64,000 nucleotides of DNA from Flaccisagitta enflata (lineage: Eukaryota > Chaetognatha > Sagittoidea > Aphragmophora): positions 46,562,001 to 46,626,000 of the forward strand of contig OZ231127.1 of NCBI GenBank assembly GCA_965153355.1, in the 5' to 3' direction. Below the pieces are notes generated by a model. That model ran no database searches. It was not told the origin of the DNA and saw only the letters and a list, made by a program, of their open reading frames with translations. The position numbers and the translations under genes are program-made. This document shows, one piece after another, positions 10,356 through 21,285 of the stretch (positions are counted from its first letter, which is position 1; every line of letters begins with the position of its first letter).

Positions 10356-10951
10356 GGGCAGCGGCCCCGAAGGGGACGAAGTCCTGTAGAACACAGGGGC
10401 ACTTTCGTTCGTCCGTCCGTCCGTTCGTTCGTCCGTCCCCCCCCCATCAGGCCTCTCAGGCCTCAAATCAGGCCTTTCAAGCCTCAAATCCGCCTCTCAG
10501 TTTTGAAATCTGGCCCGTCAGGCCTCAAATCTGGCCTCTTAAGCCGCTATTCTAGCCTCTCAAATCCGGCCTCTCAGGCCTCATCTGGCCTTGAAGGCCT
10601 CAAATCTGGCCTGTCAGGCCTCACACCTGGCCTTGCAGGCCTCAAATTAGCCCTCTCAGGCCTCAAATTAGCCCTCTCAGGTCTTAGATCTAGCCTCTCA
10701 AGCCTCAAATCCAGCCTCTCAAATATGGCCTGTCAGGCCTCAAATCTGGCCTGTCAGGCCTAAAATCCGGCCTGTCACACCTGATGGCCTCAAACCTGGC
10801 CTCCTGAGCCTCAAGATAGCCTTGGAAAAGCCTTCATACTCTTGAAGGCCTTCAATCAGCTGATTATAGCATCTCATCAACATTTTCAGGCAGGAAGAAT
10901 GAAAGTCCCCCTGTGTTCTACAGGACTTCGTCCCCTTCGGGGCCGCTGCCC
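10356..10951. mobile_element. Foldback element B, same family as 9362-9999
   Basis: Left end GGGCAGCGGCCCCGAAGGGG at 10356. The inverted right end finishes ...GCCGCTGCCC at 10951. Between them are imperfect GGCCTCTCAGGCCTCAAAT tandem units. The bases after both this and element A (a conserved CAGGGCAACGGGTATCGC word) also match, so the repeated unit extends beyond the inverted ends. Confidence 0.85.
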
Positions 10952-11036
10952 TGCTACCCCTTGCACAAATTCACAATCATGCAAAGCAGGGCAACGGGTA
11001 TCGCTGACCACATATTGCCCTTGGGCGACCTGTTGA

Positions 11037-11503
11037 GACCTCAAATCTGGCCCAACAGGCCCCAAATTCAGCCTCTCAGGCTTCAAACCCAAGCTCACAG
11101 GCCTCAAATCTCGCCTCTCAGGCCTCATATCCAACCTCTCAGGCCTCTCAGGCCTCAAATTAGGCTTCTCAGGCCTCAAATCCAAATTCTCAGGCCTCAA
11201 ATCTGACCTCTCAGGCCTTAAATTAGGCCTCTAAGGCTTCAAATCAGCTATCCAAGCCTCAATTTATTGCTTTCAGTCCTCTGACCTTTCAAGCCCTAAT
11301 CCAGCTCTCTCAAGCCTCAAGTCAGCCCTCTCAAGCTTCCAATTGGCATTCTCAGGCCTTATATCAGCCTTCTTAGACCTCAGTTTAGGCTCTTGAAGGC
11401 CTTCAGTCAGCCCTCTATAGCATCTCATCCACTTCTTCAGGCAGGATGAACGAAAGTCACCCTGTGTTCTACAGGACTTCGTCCCCTTCATGGCCCCTGC
11501 CCT
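11037..11503. mobile_element. Foldback element C, left end missing
   Basis: A GGCCTCAAAT tandem array runs from 11037 to about 11430. It is followed by a right terminus equivalent to elements A and B (about 11444-11503), with CATGGCCCC replacing CGGGGCCG. No left terminus precedes the array. Confidence 0.7.
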
Positions 11504-11664
11504 GCTTCCCCTCACTCCAATTCACAATCACTCAAAGCAGGGCATCGGATATCGCTGACCACATATTGCCCTTGGGCGACCTGTTTTTTAGTTGCGTGTT
11601 ACGTGACGGCACCCCGCTATGTCCATCCATCCATGGGTAGGTCGGTCTGTGGGACCCCATTTTG

Positions 11665-11890
11665 GGCAGCGGCCCCAAAGGGGATGATGTCCTGTAGAAC
11701 ATGGGGGTACTTTCGTTCATTTGTCTATCTGTCCATCTGTCCTTGCATACCCCCCCCCCCCGCCTATAAGCTCAGATTCCATCCTGGAGGCTCAAATCCC
11801 AGCCTGGAGGCTCAAATCTCAGCCTTGAGGCTCAAATCCCAGCCTAATGGCTCAAATACCAGCTTCAAGGCCAAATCCTGGCTTCTTTAA
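11665..11890. mobile_element. Foldback family left end plus CTCAAATCCCAGCCT array
   Basis: A left terminus GGGCAGCGGCCCCAAAGGGG at about 11665 leads into a GTCYATCT run, a C homopolymer and seven imperfect 16-17-base units of GGCTCAAATCCCAGCCT type. No matching right end follows. Confidence 0.65.
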
Positions 11891-12357
11891 AGTACCCTAA
11901 AGTACCCTTATGTACCCTTTAGTACCTCAAATTATCCTAAAAAGCCAAAAATTCAAAAATATCTATAACATACCAACCGACGTAGTGACGGACAGACCAA
12001 GGTGGAGTTACGTGCATGCAACTAAAAATTGTCATTTCAATAATTCAACACTCCAGTACAACAAGGCCAGATACACGGCAATCCAGTCGCGGACGGTTGG
12101 GAAAAAAACGCTCGGAACCCAAAACTGTGACGGACCTACCAACCGACACGGCAAGGTGTAGAATAGCGTGTCCACGACAAAAAATGTGATTAAATCATGA
12201 ATAATGTTTGTTAAAATGCTTTTGTCCTAAACTTGTGTGTCGGTGGGTTTGCATGAGTGAGTGACCGAGCGAAAGTGTGAGTGAATACCCTCTGAAAACA
12301 ACATCAACTTTGGAAGCCTGTTGCTCCTAAATGAATGAAGCTACATACCTCAGTTTA

Positions 12358-12398
12358 GGCTCATTTTAAAGAGCTGTGTCAGCTCTTTAAAATGAGCC
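12358..12398. repeat. Perfect 19-bp hairpin
   Basis: Arms 12358-12376 and 12380-12398 (GGCTCATTTTAAAGAGCTG and its reverse complement) enclose a three-base loop. It lies about 250 bases upstream of the membrane-protein ORF. It could be a transposon tip or a transcribed hairpin; no further support. Confidence 0.6.
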
Positions 12399-12500
12399 CA
12401 AGATGAGGTCACTAGCTCAATTCGTTTTGGAGTTATAAGCTTTTGAAGTTACAAGTGATTTCACCATGAAAATCACTTCAATCATTTTAAAGTGGAGTAG

Positions 12501-12645
12501 GAGCTGGAGCGAAGTGGTTAGCAGCAGGGGAAATCGATTTTTTCACGTTTCTACATTAAAAAATATTACAACCTTACACATTTATCACCTATACAAGTAT
12601 TTTTTACAAATAATTCATCTTTTACTCCCTCTATTAATCAACAAA
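12501..12645 (-). repeat. Right arm of the inverted pair with 8525-8669
   Basis: Reverse-complement counterpart of 8525-8669. It ends nine bases before the ATG of the 464-codon ORF, so any promoter of that ORF lies within or upstream of this repeat. Confidence 0.6.
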
Positions 12646-12653
12646 GTCAAAAG

Positions 12654-14048
12654 ATGGGTCCCAAGCATTTCATCTACAATTATTTAAAGATGGAAGATCA
12701 TGGTAGCTTGCAATTTGACGAGTGGAAAGGCGAGGCAATCAAGCTGACAAAAAGAATGATGATTGTGGAATGGTCAACATTTCGCACACCTTTGAGAACC
12801 CTTGGTGCATGGGGCGAGTTTTTCATGCGTTTGATGTCTATTTTCCCAATTCCTCTGTTTTTTGTTCTTTTTCTTCTCATGATTTTTTCCCGGCCACTTT
12901 TTTTCCTGTCACTAATCCCAACCGCCTTTTTGGCGGTTTTCGTATCACTTTCCATCACTCTCTGGTATCATTATTCTGATCATAATTTCAAAGTGGAACA
13001 CAGCTTTATTGTGTTCAAACTTGTACACAACGAGAAATGCTTGTTTGCTTCTTTGGAGAAAATTCGAGAGGGGACACTGCTCCAAAATTCTTCTGAGTCT
13101 GAAACAGTGAGAGATTTTGCACAAGGAGACCACCGTGGCGTTGTTGAAAAACAAGCATCTTCTCTAGAATCAAGTTTAGAGGAAATGCTGATTAGTACTT
13201 TAGTCTCAATGGATCTGATATTAGATTCAAAAAAATTGTTTGATGCATACTATAATGTTTTGACAAATAATTGTCAGCAGACAGTATCCAGTTTGCTCAC
13301 TTGCATATCAGAAACTTCCCTTGTGTTGAGGTTTCAAGTTCCAGGCACAAATGAAAAAATTCCAATGAATGATGATAGAATTGTTGAATTTGTGGAGCAA
13401 CTTTACCCTCAGTGGGTACTGGGTAAAACGCAACAGTTTCCTGAGGTTCCTGAGCCGTTTGCATTTATTGTTAAGGATCCACAGGTACCTGGAAATAAAC
13501 AAGGGCCGAATTCTTTCGCCCCCGCCAAAGCAGATGATAAGCCACGGGCACGGGCATATCAACGACTTGTAGAAAAACAAAGAGTGATGAAAGCCATCAA
13601 TAAGTATTTACAAAAGGCAAACTTCAAAGGCCGAAGGGCAGTCTTTTCAAAATTAGACAGAGTGTCTTTCAGTGATGCAATAAGTAAAACCCAGCTCAAA
13701 GTGTCTACTATCATTGAGGAAATCTCTGCTTTTTGGAACCATATGTTAGATATTTTGGTTGTGATTGAAGATTTTGGCGTTATCATATTCCACTTTCCAG
13801 ATGAAAATCAGAGCAGAGACTGCATCAAAACAGTTGGACAAAAGATGGAGCTTGCTTCAAAAATCGGTGGATTATCCACCGATTATGCAAATCTTATTCA
13901 TGCAGTTATCATCTCTTCAGGCAGTAAGGATAGTAGGCCAGACCCAATCAAACAAACCAATTATGTCACAGTGCAAACGAAGACTAAATTTAATGAGTCA
14001 ACACAATTTTTTGGCAATTTTAAAAATCATCAAATTATCATTTTTTGA
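12654..14048 (+). CDS. Unrecognised 464-residue protein with two N-terminal membrane helices
   Basis: A single long frame in AT-rich DNA, unlike the GC-richer exons of CHMP2B and PCF11. A charged 55-residue N-terminus precedes two adjacent hydrophobic segments, about residues 60-79 and 81-104, separated only by SRP-type residues. This hairpin would leave both ends on the same side. The remaining 350 residues are soluble, mixed helical, with a lysine/arginine-rich stretch near residues 290-330. I see no known domain. It lies directly upstream, same strand, of a helicase-like frame. A GT donor in GGCAGTAAGG near 13922 and an AG acceptor near 14523 could splice the two into one membrane-anchored helicase-like protein; that is inference. 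The real start could also be the Met at residue 13. Confidence 0.55.
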   Translation: MGPKHFIYNYLKMEDHGSLQFDEWKGEAIKLTKRMMIVEWSTFRTPLRTLGAWGEFFMRLMSIFPIPLFFVLFLLMIFSRPLFFLSLIPTAFLAVFVSLSITLWYHYSDHNFKVEHSFIVFKLVHNEKCLFASLEKIREGTLLQNSSESETVRDFAQGDHRGVVEKQASSLESSLEEMLISTLVSMDLILDSKKLFDAYYNVLTNNCQQTVSSLLTCISETSLVLRFQVPGTNEKIPMNDDRIVEFVEQLYPQWVLGKTQQFPEVPEPFAFIVKDPQVPGNKQGPNSFAPAKADDKPRARAYQRLVEKQRVMKAINKYLQKANFKGRRAVFSKLDRVSFSDAISKTQLKVSTIIEEISAFWNHMLDILVVIEDFGVIIFHFPDENQSRDCIKTVGQKMELASKIGGLSTDYANLIHAVIISSGSKDSRPDPIKQTNYVTVQTKTKFNESTQFFGNFKNHQIIIF

Positions 14049-14388
14049 AATAAAAGTAGGTTTATTCATTTTTATTAATATTATTTTTGCATGAAAAAAA
14101 TCAACATCTCACTTGAATGTAAGAAAAATGAAGATAAATGAAGCAAAAATTGTGGATTTATGAAGAAAATTTGATTTTACAACCTGAGTTGTCTTGGGTG
14201 AAATTCTAAGCTGGCTTATAATCTAATGAATTTGCATTTCCAAGAACATAGCCTCATTCTAAAAACATAAAAGAAAAGGGCCATATTCTTAGAAATGCAA
14301 AAATTTTCATCTGGAGAGAATCTTAGAATTTCACCTGACTGTTTTTTAAATTCTTGCAACTGAATTTTTAAGATATTCTTGCAAATGA

Positions 14389-16275
14389 GTGAATGTTTCT
14401 GTCTCTCATCAATGCAATATCAAGATTCATGATTTGTTTTTATTTTCAAGCATTGTGTATAAGAATAATGAAACTAAAAAAAACAAAGTTTATATTGATT
14501 TGTTACAATTCATGAGTATAGCAGGTTATAAAAGTGAATGGTTGTCTAATTTTGCGTTCGTTTGCACTGTGACTTATGGAAAGCTGATGAAAATAAGAAT
14601 ATGTGATGATATTTTGGATACCCAGTTGAATTCATGCATTGGCGCATGTTTAGACAAACTTTGTAAAGCAGTTGCTGGGACAGAGAGTCTTGTAACAAAA
14701 TGCTCATTCTCAATCTTCCATGTTATCTCAAGCCTTTTTTGCCACAAACCAGAACAACATGATTCTCCTATTCTGCTCCACAAATTTGTAGCAAAATTGT
14801 TCATCTTGCAAAATATGGAAAATAAAGATTTCCTCATTCACGATCGTTTGATAAAGCAAGAATTTGGCCCAAAGGATTTTGTGGTTTTCACTCAAAGTCA
14901 AAGGCAAATCATTAATGAAGCCAGAGAAATGTTTTTGAATGATAATGTGAGTGTTGCGAATTGGATCGTTCAAGGTTGCGCTGGAAGTGGGAAGACGTTG
15001 ATCCTCATGCAGTTGGTGAAAGAGTTCATCACAAGCGGTCAAAAGGGGAATGTGATTGTCATAATTGATTCACGTTACCAGGAATTAACAAAGATGCTCC
15101 GGGACCTCATAGAGCAGAATGGGTGACAGTATCGAGTTTTCATTAGTGATAAATTGATTGATAATAAGGAAATGAAATTGATTTTGTGGGATGAATTCTT
15201 TTTCTTTTTAGAAGGCTTTGCAGGTTGGCAAAAGACACTCTTTAAACAACTTGAAAATAAAAATTCAACATTCATTCTCTTCTCCAGTCAAAATTCAGAA
15301 CTGATCAAGCAATGCAAATCGACTCATTTCCCACCTACAAGCAAAATGTTCTACGCCAAACTCAAAGTGCTCAGTGGCAACCTTCGTACCTCAGCGCAAA
15401 TTTCAGCGCTCATCACAGAATACCAGAAATTTGTTAAGCAAAATGGCTTCTTTGCCGGAGAGCCAGTAATCTCATCACTGGAGTGGAAATCAAGTCCCCC
15501 GGAAATTTCTCTCTTCCAAGATGATTCAAACAACCGAGATTCCTTCCTGAGGCATTGCAACAAAAAAATCAAGAAACTCGCAGAGTGGAAAAAACTTGTC
15601 ATGGTTACAGTCTTTGCTCATGGTTCAATGAGGGCAAAACTCGAGAATGCGTGTGAAAGCCAGGAAAAAGTCGCTTTTGGATCATCAGAGAGGATTCTTG
15701 GTTGCCAATACCAATGTATGGTTCTCATCTTGGATCTTGCTACATGCAAAATCCCTATTACAAAACTCATCCGCACAGCAACTCGAGCAACAACATCCCT
15801 TTATCTCATCCTCAACGCTTCACAGCAACCAATTCTCCTTGACGGAATTCCATCATTTCAACACGAATTCTGTCTCATTGGCAAAGTTGCGTCAAAAGTG
15901 AGAGAATTGATTTCTGGCGTTAACACCAACAAAAAGAGAGTTGCGGTATATGACGATCTTGATTCCCTCCAATGGTCATTCTACACTGACTCTGTTACGA
16001 AATTAGAGGGGATTTGGTTAAAGACAGTAGCAGAATTCAGAGAAGAGATGAAAGATTTTTCATTAGTCATTGAAATATTTCCAGCCAAATATGGGTTTGG
16101 CGACACAAGAACTTCGACTCACTGCCTTTCTCCAACCATCCTTCTTTCTGTGGCAGACGATGAGACTCAGTTGGCAATTCACACAAAATTGAATAACCAC
16201 CAGAAATGGAGAAAAAGAATGGTAGATTTCTTCACCTCTTATCGCGAGAAAATGTTGTCAACAGAGGATGAGTGA
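14389..16275 (+). pseudogene. Superfamily-1-helicase-like P-loop ATPase, one frame broken by a single TGA
   Basis: The frame is open from about 14389 to the stop at 16273-16275 except for one in-frame TGA at 15124-15126. It begins straight after an upstream stop without a good ATG, so the 5' end is probably supplied by splicing. Walker A GCAGSGKT is encoded at 14974-14997. Walker B-like LILWDE (15181-15195) follows about 60 codons later. A UvrD-C-like block comes next: ILGCQYQCMVLI, then RTATRATTSLYLIL at 15772-15813, recalling the 'ALTRARxxLYL' motif VI with its TRA. This order is that of SF1 DNA/RNA helicases (UvrD or DUF2075/Schlafen-like). Residues flanking the TGA read as normal protein into the Walker B strand, so the stop is a nonsense mutation, recoding or a sequence error rather than a gene end. 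Total about 628 codons. Exact family unassigned. Confidence 0.6.
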
Positions 16276-16727
16276 TCAATCTTTTTTTAGGTGCGACAAA
16301 GCACCTCTATAACTGGCTGTGTCCGTCGGTCGGTCGGTTGGGTAACGCATTCGTTCGACGATCTACACGTCGCACCTTATTGGCCTACTTGGCCTTGTTT
16401 TCATGAGATTAAGAGAATGTCATGATCAGATTAATGATTGAAAATTTTGATGGCCAAACACATTTTTACAGTTGAAAATTATATGGCAATATGATTTTCA
16501 CATGAACACATAAGTGATCAGAATGTTTCTTGCTGGTTTAAAATTAGGGCCTTCAATCATAAATTTCACCAGTTAACAGACATGAAAGTATGATTTAGCA
16601 AGAAAACACCCGCCTTCATTATCCCGAGAAAAAGAAATACTCATTTCTTCATTCAGAAATGTTTTTCTGTTCCTGGTTATCGTCCAGCTTTGCCCAACAT
16701 TCAGTCCCATTTCCATGTTCCACAATA

Positions 16728-17757
16728 GGGTGAATTTGGCTCAAAATTTAAAATTCCTCTGCCATCTAGCTATACATGCTATGCGGCATTTGGGTATTTT
16801 ATCAAGAAACCTGCACGGCAACACAATGGTTAAGTATATGAAAGCAATATTACGCCCATTGAAACTCTACCATGTGGGTTTTCTTTTCAGATACCAATCT
16901 CCGCTTGCCTCATTTCCTTTTTACAGGGTCTTCAATCTCATTTGACACGAAAAGAACCTATGCTGTGCAAAAACGAATCAATTTTTCAATTTGATTTTTT
17001 TTCTCCTAAAAGAACTACATATGACGTTTTTTGTGTCCAAATATCATGGTACTGGGTCAATTAGTTGAGGAGAAAACCCTTTTAAAGTGCAAGATGTCAT
17101 AATGAGATAGAAGGTTTTGTTTAACTTTGTGGTTTTGACCTTTCATCTTTAAACTGCTCTCATTTTTAAACGCTTTGAGCTACAGATGTGAGATTGGTCT
17201 AGAATGGCAGATAATTTCATAAAGTTTTTGTATCTGAGAAAAACAACTTTTTGAAATTACATCATGATCAACCATTTTCCTTTTTAATGGAAAAAAACAA
17301 TCTTTGATTAAGTTTTTGTATGATTTTTGTCATGATTTTGATAATATTTGCCTAAAGTTCACTGTTCCTTGATAAAACCTGGCTATTTCTAACAATGGGG
17401 TTTTAGCATTTATCACTTCACTCTTACAAAGCATCTGAAGTTTGAAACGTATTGAATTTTTCACATGTTTTAAGTCAAAATTTTAAGAATACTCTCTTTA
17501 TTGTTGAATTTACTGCATAACTTCAAACATAGATTTCTGCTGAATTTCAAGACCCACTCCTATGAAAATTTGATACAAAAAACGTCATACATAGTGCTCT
17601 TATGAGAAAAAAAAATCAAACTGAAAAGTCAAATAGTTTAAGCACAATAAAGGTTCCTTTCGTGTCAAATGAGATTGAATGCCCTGTAAATAGTGTATGG
17701 TTAGTTGGCTGTGACGTTCTAAAATTTGACCACATTTGAGCTTCCAGGTAGCCTCCC
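16728..17757. mobile_element. TA-flanked MITE (family A) split by a nested element
   Basis: The outer sequence matches the uninterrupted copies at 22031-22373 and 60028-60350, including a CCTGCACGGCAACAC core. It is interrupted at 16924-17686. The nested sequence sits between the parts that are contiguous in the other copies. Confidence 0.75.
16924..17686. mobile_element. Nested 763-bp TIR element with TA target duplication
   Basis: Ends are CAGGG..TTCAATCTCATTTG and its inverse, flanked by TA on both sides. The arms stay similar for about 110 bases. There is no transposase. TA duplication and CAGGG tips suggest a non-autonomous Tc1/mariner-type element. Confidence 0.8.
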
Positions 17758-17799
17758 TATTCCACAATTTCCTAATGGGCATATTCTCGTTAGTTACGG

Positions 17800-17957
17800 A
17801 CATACAACTCTATAAGAGGCTTTGTCCGTCCGTTGGTCCGTTGGTCCGTTGGTCCGTCGGTCTGTAATGATCGAGTTGGAAAATGTTAAAACGCGCATTT
17901 CCGCCCCTGCCCGCCCGTCCGCAACTGGTGGCCGTGCATCCGGCCTTGTTCTCATTG
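17800..17957 (+). mobile_element. GTCY-core dispersed element
   Basis: Core of GTCCGTTGGTCCGTTGGTCC followed by CCGCCCCTGCCCGCCCG and a GTGCATCCGGCCTTGTT end. Member of the family described at 24526-24733. Confidence 0.6.
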
Positions 17958-18124
17958 AAATCGGTCATTTTGATCCTAAGTTGGTAGTGGGTTCCCAATA
18001 TCCTGATAGCTCTCTTTTTCTTTGTTTTATTGTTTTGTTGTAATTGTCTCCTTGCAGCAATTTCTATACATTTTCTATCAATATCATTTAGTGATTAATT
18101 CTACTCAATTCCTCAAATTCCATC

Positions 18125-18335
18125 ACTTTTAGTCGCGTGCCATGCGACTCTACACCCCGCTTTGTCCGTCGGTTGGTGGGTAAGCTGGTAACACTTTGCT
18201 TTTTAAAGAAAAATTTTGGCGTTTTTGGATAGTTTTTGCATTACTGCTCTCGCATAAATGCATGGTTTGCCTTTCATATCACTGCCCCTGCCCATTTGCA
18301 TGTCACTTGGGTAGCCATGTATCCGCCCTTGTTCA
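18125..18335 (+). mobile_element. GTCY-core dispersed element
   Basis: Starts TTTTAGTCGCGTGCC, then ACCCCGCTTTGTCCGTCGG, ends CATGTATCCGCCCTTGTT. Same family as 24526-24733. Confidence 0.65.
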
Positions 18336-18837
18336 ATTGACTGTGACATCAACATTGATGCTTGGAGCCATTAAATGATTAATCAACCGCGAAACTTTAT
18401 AAATTGCCCATGTAACGTTCACATTTCTGCCTACTTGTTCAAAATTATTGTGTTAACAAACGTTGGACTTTTCTATGTTTATTTAAATCTCTCACAATTA
18501 GAAGACGAGAGTTAAAACCTTAGCACTATTCAAAATATCTAAGAAAATGGTATGACTAAGTAAAATGTATTGCGCCCGATTCATATGTTCCATGCCTAAT
18601 TCCAACCATCATGAAGTGTGTCTTTGTTTTCGCAGTTCATTCACTGCATGTGTTTGCAAATTTTTGACATGCAACTGATGAATGAACTAGAGTTGAAAGA
18701 ATTAGCTTTTTTCAGCTTTAAGCCATTTAAAACTTAAGTTATCTAGGTAATTCATTCATGAAAAACAAGCCCGATGGGCCGATAGGGAAACGATCCGTCC
18801 TTTTTTGAGGTCTAGGCAGAAAGAATTTAGGGGTTAT

Positions 18838-19070
18838 GACTGATTCCAGCCAGAGCACACAGATAGAAGGGGTAGGAGCACAGGATACCATTGATCAGTA
18901 TAAGGGTTTCTTTGACCGTAGAATCGATTGGAGGGGTCGAAAGAGGTCAAAAACGACCGGATCGTGTCCCACCATGGACCTGAACGAGCATATTGACCAT
19001 TTTTAGGGTATTTTTGGCAATTTTTAGCGTAATTGGACTGTGAATTTATACCAATCGCTGCCAATCAACT
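18838..19070 (-). repeat. Dispersed repeat, inverse copy of 26405-26560
   Basis: The stretch containing ACCGGATCGTGTCCCACCAT and CCGTAGAATCGATTGGAGG occurs here and, in opposite orientation, at 26405-26560, with few differences over about 150 bases. No coding content. Confidence 0.75.
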
Positions 19071-19450
19071 TTGTAGAGACATCAGGCATTACTACGAACG
19101 CACTTTGTAAGAATATAATCTATCATTAGCCTATAACAGCCCAAATCCCATGTAATTCCGTCTCGGGGCCCGGTCTCGAGCATAAATGGCCTTATTTTAA
19201 GCGTCAATCGGAAAAGACACAGTAAAATGAGGCCTCATGAGGGTCATGGAAAAGTTAAATGAGGGTCATGGAGAAAGAAAACAGCAAGAAGAGGTGAAGG
19301 AGGGGAAGGAGGATGAGGAGGAAAAAGATGAAGAGGAGGAGGAGGAGGAGTATAAGGATAAGGAGAGGGTCAAAAGAAGAGGAAAGAAGCAAGACTTTAA
19401 AACGGGCTTTTGCAAAAGTAATTTTTAAGGACGTCATAGCATTTCAAAAA

Positions 19451-19540
19451 AGAAGGAGAAGGAGAAGAAGAAGAAGAAGAAGAAGAAGAAGAAGAAGAAG
19501 AAGAAGAAGAAGAAGAAGAAGAAGAAGAAGAAGAAGAAGA
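19451..19540. repeat. (GAA)n microsatellite
   Basis: About 90 bases of GAA/AGA triplets, preceded by a purine-rich GAGGAGGAG zone from 19250. Lys/Arg/Glu open frames here are artefacts. Long GAA tracts can form triplex DNA. Confidence 0.95.
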
Positions 19541-19661
19541 GAATCACATCAGGGAAACGATCTGACTTGCGTCAAGCTTTTGGGTGTTTGACGGGGGAAC
19601 TAGGAAAGAATAAAGAGAACATTGGCAGGATACTTTTCGGTTTTGTTTTTATTTTGTGTCT

Positions 19662-19698
19662 GTCGATCTGTCTGTCTGTCGATCTGTCTGTCTGTCTC

Positions 19699-19770
<72 letters not shown>
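19662..19770. repeat. (CTGT)n(CT)n microsatellite
   Basis: CTGT tetranucleotides grade into a long CT dinucleotide run. Confidence 0.95.
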
Positions 19771-19773
<3 letters not shown>

Positions 19774-20388
19774 TTCCGAACTCTCCAGAGACTCGTACTT
19801 CCGCACTCCGTTGCACTACGCAATGGCATCGTCTTCAAGCGTCTCTCTCTGTACAAAATGTACAAAAATGTACAAAATGCGATGGGATGGATTTGTACAA
19901 GGAGCCAAACTCGCGTAAAAGTGTCATGCAAATCTGTGATATGATCTTGGATTGTGACGCTTTGAAGAAGTGGGGTGAGACCACCACGTAATTCGTCGAG
20001 TGGAGTATCAATCCCGAATTCAGGATAAATCTTAGTGCTCCTCCTTATTTGGGCAGCGGCCCGAAGGGTCGACGACCTATTCTTTCACATGTATGGGGAA
20101 TTTTCTCCTTCTGCTCCTCCTCCTTCTACATCCCCTCCCTCATATCCCAGTCTCCTCCCTCATAACCCAGTCTCAAGGCCCAAATTCCAGTCTGGAAACC
20201 CGAATCCCAGTCTCATGGCCCTAATCCTAAAGGCTCAGATTCCAGCCTTGAGGCCCAAATCTAAGCCTTGGAGTCCAAATCCCAGCCAAGAGACCCAGAT
20301 CCAAACCTCAAGGCTGAGATTTGGGCCTCAAGGCTGGGACTATCTAGGAAACAAATATATGGACAGCTGAAGTAAAGGTAACCTTTTT

Positions 20389-20824
20389 GGGCAGCGGCCC
20401 CAAAGGGCCGATGTCCTGTAGAACACAGGGGGGAATTTCCATACGTCCGTCCGTCCGTCCGTCCCCCCCCCCGTTGGCCATCAAGGCCTCAAATTTGCCC
20501 TCCCAGCCCTAAATTTAGCCCTCCAGGCCTCAAATCAGCCTTCTAGGCTTCAAATCAGCCCCCCCCCTCAAATCTGACCTACAGACCTCAGATCTGCCCT
20601 CCAGACCTTCAACTAGGCCTCCAAGCATCAAATCAGCCCTCTGTGGCTCAAATTTGCCCTCCAAACCTCAAATCCACTCTCAAAGCCTCAATTCTGCCCT
20701 CCAGCCTTCAAATATGCCTTCTTTGGCCTGAATCAGTCATCTATTGCCAGAAATGTGCCTCCTCAGGACGTATGGAAATTCCCCCTGTGTTCTACAGGAC
20801 ATCGGCCCTTTGGGGCCGCTGCCC
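20389..20824. mobile_element. Foldback element D
   Basis: GGGCAGCGGCCCCAAAGGGC at the left, inverse at the right ending CCGCTGCCC, with about 60-base arms. Interior of CCTCAAATC units and a (CCGT)n run. Same family as 9362-9999, nested inside F. Confidence 0.85.
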
Positions 20825-21285
20825 TGCTCTCACTCCACTTCTTCACTGGATCACTCCCAGCAGGGCATCGGGTACCGCTGACCATGTGCGATCCTTGGAT
20901 GACTAGTTACTCACTGAATGAAATATAAGATCAAATAAATCATTCTTTAGCAATTTTGTAAATTGATCTATTACGTTGTTTTGTTTGAATTTTCTATGGG
21001 ATTGGTCCAGGATTTTTCAACTAAAACAAGTGTCCTTAATTTCTCTAAAAACAACAAAAAATCATTGATTTAGTACTGTTTTCTTTTGATGTTAGATCAT
21101 TTCAGAGCAATACGTTTAAAAGCAGCCTTCATTTTTTTGAATTGTCAATGAACTTGTAAAAATGCAAACTAATGAGTAATGTAGCCAAGCAGGGTGATTT
21201 TAATCAATTCGTATGAATTTGTGAGCTCTTTCAATGTGGATTGTCCATTTATGATTTGAACTGAAATCTTCTAAATCAATTCATT

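Noticed and set aside
9480-11430. Possible CRISPR-like array of regularly spaced units
   Set aside because: Units are contiguous and degenerate with no unique spacers, inside eukaryotic foldback elements.
19237-19591. Lys/Arg/Glu-rich frames
   Set aside because: Derived from GAG/GAA purine repeats.
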